NCBI GenBank assembly: GCA_012845835.1 | Contig: JABAKD010000013.1 | Coordinates: 9,241,128 to 9,305,127 of the forward strand | Direction of reading: 5' to 3' | Source: Undaria pinnatifida | Lineage: Eukaryota > Sar > Phaeophyceae > Laminariales > Alariaceae | DNA: 64,000 bases | In this document: piece by piece, positions 22,401-34,400 of the stretch | How positions within the stretch are numbered: position 1 is the first letter of the stretch | Layout of the letters: each line of letters opens with the position of its first letter | Made by a program: the position numbers and the translations under genes | Notes under the pieces: model-generated | Told to the model about the DNA's origin: nothing | Seen by the model: the letters and a program-made list of their open reading frames with translations, nothing else | The model's database searches: none

Positions 22401-25400
22401 ACAACGCGGACGTTTAAGCGTAGACGCAAAACGCATTTTAACTACGGACACACAACGCGGACGTTTAAGCGTAGACGCAAAACGCATTTTAATTACGGAC
22501 ACACAACGCGGACGTTTAAGCATAGGCACCAACGCGCATTTTTAAGTACAGACACGCAATGCGGACGTTTACGTATGGAAGCAAAACGCAGTTTAAGTAC
22601 GGACACGCAGCGCGGACGTTTACGTGCGGACACATCACACACACAGTTAAGTACGGACACACATCGCGGCTCCCAGGTCAGGTTGTGGCTAAGAATAGTT
22701 CCCACTTTGGCGACTTTAAGTCACAACGGGTGCGGATACACAACGAAGCTCGCACCGTCATTCATATTGTATTCTAGTTCTAGGCAATCAACACACACAA
22801 AGTATGGACACACAACGCAGTTTCTCCGTTAACTTTTAGTTTATACTGTAGTCGGTACACACCAGTAAGCACAAACGCAGCGCACAACGTGGTTAGCAGT
22901 ACGTATCGCCGTCCAAGTTTTTTTTGTGCAAAGCGCGTCCTCTTTTGAGTCTGATTTTGATTTTGTTTAGTGCCGATCTTCACCCCTTTAGCTCTGCACT
23001 CCCGACTCAGGTACAAATCACTTGGAATCAGACTACTATAGGATACAGTCAGGAGTGGGACAAGGACTACCCTCTCTTCAGAACTGCATCCACGCGTTTT
23101 GGGAATAACGTACTCGAAATTACGCAGTGTGGAGTCATTTTAGCAGCTGTGCACGGGTTAACAGGTATTTTGTTTGTTGAGGTGGCCGAGCTATGGACAG
23201 CACCCGGGAGAAGAACCATTATCGTTATGTTAAGACGGGCCGAGGTCCAAACAACGAAAATGACAAAAAAACCTCGCGTGACAAATCCATCAAAGAGCCA
23301 CCACACCATGAGACGGTGGCCGGCGCTTCAAGATTCGACGCGCGCTACTAAAAACAGCACCACCAATAGTGCTACTAATATTACTACTAATAGCATACTA
23401 CTAATAGCACACTACTAGTAGTACTACTGATGGTGCGGCAAGGGTATGGCTTCGATTTTCAGTTTTGTTTCGATTTTTTCACTATTGCGGGGGACCCTAG
23501 TAAATAGGACCTGCGGTGGACACAAAAACCTATATATTCATATATTTTTACCAACAATATTTGGTCCTATTTACTATCGTCCTCCGCAATAAACGGAGAG
23601 CTCTACGTATGTATGCACCTTACCCCCGAAAAGTTGTTGCACTCAATCACCCCACAAAGCAAACCGAAACCGACAACCGATTGGCCTAGGTACTGTTACG
23701 TACTGTTAAGTATCCAACGAATAACATTGTGAAACGACATAGACTACAGTAAGGGGGGGGTACCCCCATTTCGCTACGATCGAGGTAAAGTCGTTCGCAC
23801 GAGCGACTCAGTGTCTTGACTCAGTATCTCACGGGCCAAAATACTCTACGCGATTTTGTTTGGCGCAGCATCGCTTTCTTTTGCACTTCCCCCGTTGATT
23901 GCGGATTCCTGTCGCACAACTAAAACAGCACCACCTCAAAGGCCACAAAGGAACAGGGGAGGATCACTCGCGTGAGTCACCCCGATCCACCGAAAAAAAA
24001 ATTTCCAAAAATGACAGGTCACTCGCGCGAGTCACCACCCCGACCCACTGCAGAACCCCCCGCATTCAAAAAATGACCCCCCTCACCGCATCCTGGGTGA
24101 AACCAACCGCACAGTAGATTCCAACAACATGAGATAGTTTCCTTAGCTGACCCCTTGGTGAAAAACTTCTTGGAATTGGTGTGAGATCGCCTTTGAGACA
24201 CCCCACGGTAGGGGTTGCAGTTGTCGGACTAACTGTTAATGCTACGGTCGAGCTCCTCAAAGCGTGGGACTATCGGTGAGTGTGACGATTTTATTTTATT
24301 TTTACGGGCCAAGGCTAGGGTAGGGACGGTAGGAGGGATGTTAACACGTGTTAATACATGTTAATACATGTTAACACACGTTAATACATGTTAACACACG
24401 TTAATACATGTTAACACATGTTAATATATGTCAACACATGTCACTACGTGTTAAAACACCCTCCTTTGCACTTCCGGGTTTTCCCCCCTCGCACCACTGA
24501 CTCCGTATGTAACTCACTGACAAAAACGATACTAGGCGATCTGCTTGGCGCAGCGTAGCTTTTGCCATATTCCCTTGCTGATTATTATCGCAAAGGTGAA
24601 GCTATGCCAGCTATGGTGGGCTATGGTGAGCTATGGTGAGCTATGGTGAGCTATGGTGAGCTATGGTGAGCTATGGTGAGCTATGGTGAGCTATGGTGAG
24701 CTATGTGAGCTATGCCTTACGACCGCAAAGGTACACGGGGGGTCACTCGCGTAAGTGGCCCCGAACCACCGCAAAAAGAAGAAAAAAAAAAATGCAGGGC
24801 TTTTCGCGGGTCATGATCTGACCCTTACGCCGGGTCCGGAGGTTTTCAAAATCTCGCGGGTCGTGTCGGGTCGGTTTCGCGAGGTGTTTGGAATTTCACG
24901 GACCGGGAGCCGGGTTACCCTGACCCGGCCCGACCCGCAAGGATCGATACCCTGGCCCGACCCGACCCGCGAGAAGTGATCTGACCCGCGAAAAGCCTTG
25001 GATAATCGCGCCCCCTGCCGTAAGCTTGGTCTTGGTTTACGAGTACATTGGTTGCGGCGAACGAACGCCTTCCAAGTCATGTACGCCTTCGAAGTAATGT
25101 TTTTCGGGTTAGATGTTGAGGCTCCTCAAGATTAGAACTCAGAAACTTCTTAGAACCTGCCGCACCCCTCAGGTCGGGCGGGACAACTCTAGTGTGGAAT
25201 CACCTTTTTCCGGTGGTAAGAAGCGTTAAGAAAGCCCCCCCCCCCCCCCCCCTCGCCCCCTCCGCCCCCGCCGCCGCAAGAGTCATGAATATTTCGACCA
25301 AAACGTTCTCGTAATCTTATCTTGGCAGGCTTCACATAATGCAGTCTGCACCTTGAAAAAATGGTTGCACAGCTGCCAAGGCTGTATATCCGTGGTGCGG

Positions 25401-28400
25401 ATGTCCTGGCTGTGCAGCGTCCACTTGAGGTCGAAAAACGGGGAATCACGGTAGGGGTTCTGCATCCAGCCCCTGTCCACCAACGCCTTTTTCACGCACG
25501 GGTACCACCCGGTCATGACAAAAACCTGCCAGTAGGTTCAGTAAGTGCAGAATGAGCGACAAGCAATTCTGTCGCGAAGGAAGATTTTGATGAGTGATCG
25601 AGGGTGAAGGCCATACTGCACATCGTTTCCGTCTAACATTCAAAAAAACAACGAAGGTCTTGAAACAGTAAGAATTGATTGAATTGTACCCTGTCGTCTC
25701 TCTCTCGCATCAAAAACAACTATTAACAATGTCTTGAAACAGTATTATTTTGGTTGAATTTCACAGTATCGTCTCCCGCTAACATCAAAATCGCTAACAT
25801 CAAAATCCACTAATTCCTCGAAACAGTATGAATTAATTGACACTCACCCTGTCGTCTCACCCTAAAACAGAAAAGAGCAATACTGTCTTGAACAGTATGA
25901 GTTATTTTGGCATCTCGCCCCTCCCCCCCTACAATATAAAATTTGTTTGCAGTTCCACAAGAGGTCGGCCTATCCAGCTGTTTCGTCTACGAAACAGCGA
26001 TATTTATTCATCGTCGGATGGACAAACAATATATCATGCGCGATATCACAGCAGGTGGATTATGCCGACACCAACCCGAAGTTAGGTACCGAAAGGGGCC
26101 TCCCAATAAGGCGGTATTCCTATATAAGGCGGCATCCCTATATAATGCGGTATCCCTATATAAGGCGGTATCCCTATACAAGGCGGTATCCCTATATAAG
26201 GCGGTATCCCGATATAAGGCGGTCAAAATCGCTTGGCGCTACTGGGGAATCGCACTCGTAACCTTGAATTAATAAGGCGGCTTCCCTCTACAAGGCGGTC
26301 ATATCGCTCCTCGCACTCTGGCACACCACCGCCTTACCTACTGGGAGACCCCTACTATGGCGATGGTGTACGAGGGTTATACTTACTTGACTGATTGTAC
26401 GATAGCCCGCCCCCCAAACCAGCGATTTTCTCAAACAAACGTTGCATGGCTGCTCGACGCGAGGGATAAAGTTATGAAGAAAATATCCTCATGTATTTCC
26501 TTGCTTGCAAAGGATATCGAACGATGACATCGAGGTGGCAGGGGGCACCGTATATCAGGAGATACGGCCGGGAGTTGGTTTCTAAACCGGCGATTTCGTT
26601 GAATAAAAGTTGGGGGGGGCTACCGTAGAACGACTCACTTGTACTTAGTTAGGATGCCTGGTGCGATAGAGGTGCGGCACTTTTTTTTTCTCAATACTAC
26701 TCCTCGATTTGGGAGCTTAAGGCCTCTCCCTGAAACTGATTTGCAGAAAAATAAAACTGCTAACTACACGAAATGAAAAATACCATGGCCTAGGTACACG
26801 ACGAAAATCACGAACAAAAAAAAAATGGTGCAATTTTCCGACGATTTTGGATTAAGGAGTGTCTTAAGTCATTCAGAAACAATTTTCGCCAGAAAAATGT
26901 ATACCTCTATCGTAGCACGCGTCTTAGGCCTGTCTCGCGGACGGGTAACACCCGGTCACGATTAAACGCCTACTTTACAGTACGGTCAACGCAGGGCAAA
27001 GCGAAAAGCAATTCACGATTTGTCGCAGCACTTTGTACAGAAGCGAGCTAAGACTTGGTGCATATAATATGACTTTGTTTCTTGGTTTCCCATGGTTTCC
27101 CTTGGCTTTATTCTTCTATTTTGTAGGAGTGTATAGTATGAACGTATGAATGGCCAAGGCTATGGAACCGCAGAAGTATGTTGACCTTCCAATATGGTAC
27201 GGCGGGTTATGTTTTTTTTTGGGCCTTTTTCAGCGGCGGCCCGGAGTCACCCCCCTCTTCCTTTTGCGGTCTTGAAGCTTTGGTGCTATTTTATTTTTTC
27301 GGTATGAATCCGCAACGAAATGGCTGGCGGCGCTGCGCCAAACTTATCGCCGAAGGCATTTTCGTCAGCGAGGTAGAGAGTCACTCACGCGAGTCGCTCA
27401 AATCCTGCAGTGAAAAAAGGGGGTATATCAGAACCGTCGTCACATCCCCCCTACCCTGCAGTAGCCTTTTGATCAGGGTGCGAATGATGCTGCAGCTCAA
27501 TCATGCTGGGCGATGTCGGGTGCCTGTGATAGAGTGCTTCCGTAACACTCAGAGGAGGGCAACGATGCTTGGAGCATCACCACCACCTATGTTTCTCGCC
27601 CCTGCTTTCGATAGCCTTTGACGTGACATGCTCTATATCCCATCAGACAACTGCGACATCCACTATGATGTGGTTGCACTTCAGCCATGAACATGGTTTG
27701 GTTTCGCGTCAGATTTGTAGTGTATCAATCTACTACGTAGAGGACTCTATGGCACGCCAAGCATAACAGTAATACTCGACGATATCGCAGCAGTCGTGAT
27801 GTCGCACCATGACCCTGCGCGGGATTGTGGAGGCAGGCGTGGTTCGGTGTTCGGTGATGTCGCTTGGTAGTACGACGGTAACCACGGTGCTACGACCGCA
27901 ACTGTGTTAATACGACAACAACCGCGATAATACGGCAGTAACCGCGGTACTACGACGGCATCGGCGGTAATACGATGGTAAGCGCGGTAATACGATGGTA
28001 AGCGCGGTAATACGATGGCAGCTGCGGTAATACGACGGCAACTGTGGTAACACGACAGTTACCGCGGTAGTACGACGGTAATTGCGTAACATACCGGTAG
28101 TTGTAGGAAGAACCACAATACGTGTCAAACATTTTGTTGCGGCGTGCGCTATCATCCGCCAACGTAACCAGCCTTTGATCATGGTCTTAAAATTCCATAA
28201 TCAAGGCTCACTCACAGTTTAGGCTCCAATTTTTCAACCATGGCATGTCGTGTGTACTTCCAAACGCTTGCTAAAATTATACATGTCGCCGACATTGTCC
28301 CTCGTCCAAACAATCCCGGCGCACTGAACAAAAGCGATGCGATTTATGGCGAGTGTCCGTGACCCCCTCCCCCCAAATGACTGAGGCAAACAACAAATAA

Positions 28401-31400
28401 GAATGCCCCCGCCCCCCCCCCTCCCTCCCACCTGGTCGGCGAAAACCCGACGTGCTCCATCCCGACTTTGTAGGGACGCGAGGGTTTACTGGTTAAATAC
28501 TGCAACAATGCATGATATTGATAACAAGCACCCTCCCTCCATGGCCTTCAGACGACGGATATGTGTTGTACGAGTACCCCCCCGCCTCCTTCGTATCACA
28601 TACTACCTGCCATGCCACCTTTTGGTGGGGAGAGACACCGTGCTTTTGCTTCTAACCGTAGGAAGTTAAACGTTGGAGGTATCTCCGTTAGGATGTTAGG
28701 ACAGTGCTCCGTCTCGAAAAGGGCGCGGAGTCAATGATAAAACAAATGATTCAACTCACGGCATGCAGAAAATGATTACCCTCCCCCCCCCCACCCCAAC
28801 GATACGATGGTTATGTGGGATTCATTATTTGCTCGTATCAATGTCTGATGTCTGATGTCTGATGCCTGATGTGTACGACTGCATAGCATCTACGGAGATG
28901 GTAGTAAAGTAAAACTATTGATGTGATTGGCGGTCCCAATCTCCATTTGTTTGAGTTGAGCCCCATTAGGCTCAGTCATCTGCAGTCATCATCCAGTTGT
29001 TGTCTGGTTTTGGCCATCCTCCGGTCCACCTTGACTCATATGTCTTGGTTGTGACAATGTACTCGGATGTGCGTGACGATACCGTATTAGATATGTAATA
29101 CACCATGATTAACACCTGGGACTTCTCTTTTATCTGCTGCCATCGCGCAACCTACGCTCCGCATGAGGTAGGCCACGCGAGCAAGACGACTCCGAGCATA
29201 GGTTATCCCATTAGGTTACCGTCCCACCCCCCCACTCGCCCTCATCAATGACATACTACCCCCATCCCCCCTGTCTCACCTTTGTGTCCGGAGAGACGCC
29301 GTGCTTTCGCTTCCAATCGTTAAAGTCGCGCGCGCTCGTCGTCATCGCTCCGGACCCTTTACGCTGCTGCGTCAATCTCTCCACGCTCACTTGCAGCTCC
29401 TCATCCGTCAGCTTCGTTCTGGCGTTAAAGCTACTACCCGAACCTCCTTCCTGTAAAAAAGGCGCACAAGGTGGATGGAGTAGACAGCACACGTCATCAG
29501 CAGGCAGGCTCTTGCTATACCGTGGTTTACACGGTTCACACGATATTTTTCCTCTCACGGATGTTTTTGGGGATTTCAAACCCCGGAGTGTGCTTTTTAG
29601 CGAGATGTGCACTATTGAACCATGCTGCTGCTGTGGTTTAGCAACAATATCTTGCACGTGTAACATCTCGTACAGAAATATCCCACAGCAGGGGTTTGCA
29701 CTTTTTGGGCCAAACGTTTCTTACCTCTTACCGGTTGAGCTCCTCGAATCAGTGGGGAACTATATCTATCGGTTAGCATGATCATTTTTACGAGGATATC
29801 TTGTTTTGGGACCATCGCATAGAACTGGTGCCTGAGTTGCGTTAGAGATTGCCTTCGCAGTCACGGTTTTCGGGTGATACCTTGACAGATATCCTCATTT
29901 TGGGACCTCAGAAAATTCTTAGAACCCGCTGCATGCACCCCTCCCTAGCCCGGGATGACTCTAAAACACACAGCATTACTAGTACTACCCGAACCGGCCT
30001 TCTCCAAAACCACGCAAGGCGAGATTTAGACAACAGGCGGCGTCAACTACGGGGAGACTCTCGCTTCCCCGCATTTTTCGCGCTATTTTCTTCATACACA
30101 TAGCGTTGGCAGAGCCATAGCCGAGCTTCTCCCTCCTGCGTGAACGCGAAATGGGGTTAGGCAACAGACGGCGTGCGTCAGCGAGGATGTTCTCGCATCA
30201 TCGCGACTACAACGCTGATTCCTCCATGCATAGCGCTGACAGCACTATACCTGGTACCCGAACAACGTCCCTTCTGAACGAACGTGCTAGACGGATTAAA
30301 GGTCTCACCTCTTTCGCTTCTGTCTCGGTCTTCTGGGAGTACGATTCAGCGATCCGGTTTTCTCGGAGCTTTTTCGCCATGACCATGACCTTGGCCTTAA
30401 GAAGCCGCATTCTCCTCGATTGTTTCCGCTTTTCGTTTTCCTCCTGCTCATTTTCAATTCAACATTTTGATTGGCGCTCTTCGTAGTCGTTTTTACGTTA
30501 CGGTTTTTTATTCAACAGCAACAGCATGGCAAGCCGCTGTGGGTGGATGCTGATACCACGACACAAAACAGGGTGTTGCGAGTTGCTGAAGGTTAGTCAA
30601 CAAAAATGGTCAACGCAACTTCAGCACATTTTTTTGCCCGCGCGAGGTGTTCGGTTTTTCGGATTTCGACTTCCTTTCCGACTGCAACCAAGTCAACGCG
30701 TCTGACCAATCAATCATCCTCAAAAGGAAAATCGCGTGACTAAGCCAAGGCTAAAGAGCGAATGCATGCCTCCAGTGTTGCAAATCCTTCTTCGGGTGGG
30801 AACACTGTGCGGCACAATCCCTGTACCTTGGCCACCCCCCGTTGTATGTGACCAAACGCGGGTGTCTACAGCCGCCTCGAGCATGGACAGAGTCAGCAGG
30901 TTTGGAATAGCACCCAACCAACGGTAACGCGCAGCGTTGCCCGCGAACGGCAAAAAGCATGTGCAACGAAACCATAGGAGTACTACCGTTGTTTGCATGG
31001 TACGGGTTACAAGCTTTGGGTCAAGTGTGTGTGTTTTTCCGACCGGTTACGCTCCTCAAACGTGGAGCTTGTCGGTTAGGATGACAAAAATGTCCGAGCA
31101 AGTTAGACTTAGGACTATCGCACAGAAAAAGTGGTCGAGTTTGCGCGAACGAATGCCTTCGAAGTAGCCATGTTCCGGGTGATGATGATGATGATGATGC
31201 TGATGATGATGATGATGGTGATGATGATGCTATTGACAGATATCCTCATGTTAGGAGCGCTCAGAAAATTCTTAGAATCTGCTGCATGCACCCCTAGCGT
31301 GGCGGGATGGCTCTAACTCTTGTAGCACGTTTTTGCCCAAAAAATATGCGTGTCTTGTCTGCTGACGGGGCTGCCTCAACTCAGGAACTACCGAAAACTC

Positions 31401-34400
31401 CTTGATACTGGTGGGATCCGTATCAAATTATTTTTTACTGTAGTTTTTTCGAGGTATATATGTCTAGCTATCTAGGCCATGGGTTTGTTTGATTTTCGGG
31501 TGACATTTTTTCACTTTCTTTCTACATCGTTTTTTTTTCTCAGAGAGCTCCTCAAGCGAGGAAGGAGCCTCAGAAGCCCTATCGTACCCGGTACAGTACG
31601 GGTCCCCCAATAAGGCGGTCTGAGTACTACGATATACCGTTATTACGCGGTCGAAATCGCTTGGCGCGACTGGGGAAATTGCACGCATAGCCCGGAATGA
31701 ACAGGGCGGCTTCCCCCCAAAAATATGGTGGTCATATTTTCTCTGGCACACGACCGCCTTAAGGGGGGGAAAACCCCTACCGTACTTCTCAGACGTTTTA
31801 CAAAAAGATACCCCATCAACGGAAACGCGAAACATAACTCTTGCATGCATGACTTATAACCCTGAAAAGGTGAGTTGTCACCTCGTCATCCCTCTCCTTT
31901 TTCTTGAGCACGAGGCTCTCCAGGTACTTTTGGGCCTTTTCCTTGGCCATCTTCAACTCCAGGGATCGCCGCCGTCTCTCCCCCCTGACCATAACCGCTA
32001 ATCTCGCCGCTTCCTCTGATGCCTGTCCAGTAACCGACGCCGAGGAAATTTCTCCGGAATTTCCGTTCGATGCACCACGCTGCTGGTCCTCGGGTTCTCC
32101 GCTGTTACCATGGATTGTTAAGATATTCGTTTGGGCAGTCCCGATAAAACAGCAGGTTGCGGTATCGTGCACGATCAGGGAGGAGGGGGGCATGTGCTCG
32201 TCGGACAGCGTATTCGACTTTGATGAATCTGATGTAGTACAACGAGCATGCCACAGCTGTATCACGAAGCCTTTCCAAGTAGGAAACACGTTGAAATACA
32301 TATACCCAGGAGGAAGTGGTGAGATCGAGTTTGGAAATGCATTGGCAGAGTTCCCAAAGCAAGTGTGTCCTTCGTCCGTAGATTCTATGTGGTGAGGGTT
32401 AAGTTGTATTCGGTTGGACCTTAAGAAACGCTTGACGAAAACACGTTTTAAACGTTTCTTGAACGTGCCGCCATTGCTAGGCGTTTTTGTTCGCAGTCCG
32501 CATATGCATGCAGCCACATCCGTTTGTGCCTTGGTACAGGCTACCATATGGATTCAACGCGATCGAAGTATCAATACAACAACCAATATAACCCAGACGC
32601 GAACACGCTCTGACTGACGCATACGCCCTCATACAAAACGCACCTGCGAGAGCGAGCTTTCCGTATCGCGTTCAGACCGCTCCCGGCGACACCCCCAGCC
32701 CCACCCTCGCCCGCTTCCCCCGCCCCTACCGCAGTCGCCGCCACGGCGGTGAAGGCTACACCGCATAACCCCCGCTCCGCCCCGCCCCCACCCCCAGCCC
32801 CGCCCCCGTCGCCAACACGTTCGAAGGTGCTCTCTCCGGCGGCTACAACTTGATGCTCCTCTGCGAAACCGTTACATTTTTGTGCCTGTTGGAGGGACAA
32901 CGGCGATCGCAAGTGATACAGGAGCCGCGGCGTGTCATCATCCGTCTCGTCGTAGTTAACCGACGCGTTCGCTACGACGTACTAACAGTGCCGCAGAAAG
33001 ACGTTTCGTGCCCGCAGTTTTTTGTTTGGTCGTTTTTTTTTCAGGGTGGGATTTTTTTATTGGTGGGAAATCCTCGGAAGGTAGTGGTTGCACCTGATTT
33101 TCCCAGGTTCCATCCACATTTGGGCAGAGCTCTACACCGCACCCCTCCCCCCCAAAAAACTGTTTTTCGTGAAAATGTGCACAGTTAACGCCCTTTCGGC
33201 TGGAAACCCGTTTTGGGGGAGAAATTTCTTGGAATTAGCATAGGGAGGGGTTTTGGGTCCCTAGCAGGGATAAAAAATTATCATGGCTTAGATATTATTA
33301 AACGAAAAATGTTACTGAACGAAGAATATGATAACTGATCTTCCCGCCCATCTAATACAGATCCAGCAAAAGCAGTGTCTGTGCCGATACCTCCTCCCAG
33401 ACAGAGAGACGCGCTCTGCCTGTGGGCACAATCTACAGCACAAAGAGATACATATTTGAAACTACAGCAAGGCAGGCAGGCAGGCAGGCTATCAACATTG
33501 GATAGATAGCGCTATGTAACCAGCAAAAAAATATGCTTCGGGGTTCGATATCGATTTGGGCTGCCTGGTGTGTGCCGTGGCAGCATGAAACCAAAACCAA
33601 CAAAAGACGCATTTTTGCCCCGCAAAATGCAACGTAGACACCCTCTAAACTTTGTCGGAGTAAATTATGTTGGCGAACCGGGTATCACATGCCAACATAA
33701 CTCTGTACACCCTTTCGTTTATTGCCGGCTGTTGTATTACGGGGGACCCTAGTAAATAGGATCTACTATGGACACAAAAAACTATATATTCATCTATTTT
33801 TACTAACAATGTTTGGTCCTATTTACTATCGTCCTCCGTAATGGTGTGGTGACTTTTTCTTTTTGCCGTGGCTCCTCGAAAAAAATACTTGCGATTTTAG
33901 TGGACAATAAGGCCAGGGTGAAACCAGGGTGCTTGGGTGCGCCCTGACGGCGAGAAAAATGTATACCCTGGGCCCCTTTGGAGGGCTCACACTCGAGCGG
34001 AGTCAGGTCGGGGCGGATCAGATCAGGGTGTAAACCCTGAACATGGAGGAGGTGTGCAACGTTTTAATTTGCTCACTCCAGTAAGTGTTAGGGGTCGGCA
34101 ACTTTGTCGGGGGGCTGAGATACGATCGCCCCCAACCAAGACCAGCGATTTTCTTCTTCAAAGAGCGTTTCATGGCTTCTCGACACGAGGACGGATGCTG
34201 TGAAAAAGAGTATCTTCACATGTTTTCTTGCTTGCAAGGGACTATGATTATCGAACGATGACGTCGGGGTGGCAAGAGGGGCACCGTGTTTCAGGAGGTA
34301 CGGCCGGGAACTGGTTTCCAAACTGTTGCTTTCGCTAAAGAAAAGTTGGGGGAGCTAGCGTAGAGCGACTCGGGGGGGGTTCCATTGGTTGTGTTGCGGG

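Larger units (their letters stand above)
22030..25351 (-). other. TTLL intron with minisatellites and MITEs
   Basis: Contains the 51-bp and two 10-bp tandem arrays, a 105-bp MITE, a GGGTC MITE, three TCACTCGCGYGAGTCAC boxes (near 23970, 24018 and 24745) and a long C run at about 25228-25252. No exon is supported. Confidence 0.6.
25526..29279 (-). other. TTLL intron, repeat-rich
   Basis: Holds three or four diverged units of about 85 bp with CTTGAAACAGTATGAATTAA (about 25640-25905), three MITEs (26089, 26397 and 26653), the 18-bp minisatellite and a poly-C-linked dispersed repeat. No exon is supported. Confidence 0.6.

Noticed and set aside
22111-22832. Reading frames on both strands across the 51-bp minisatellite
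   Set aside because: The period is a multiple of three, so open frames are automatic; no codon bias or splice context supports them.
24340-24718. CRISPR-like array
   Set aside because: The units are 10 bp and contiguous with no unique spacers; ordinary tandem repeats in a eukaryotic intron.
29950-30010. Copy of the acceptor region of the exon at 29450
   Set aside because: Only ACTACCCGAACC is shared; too short to count as another boundary duplication.
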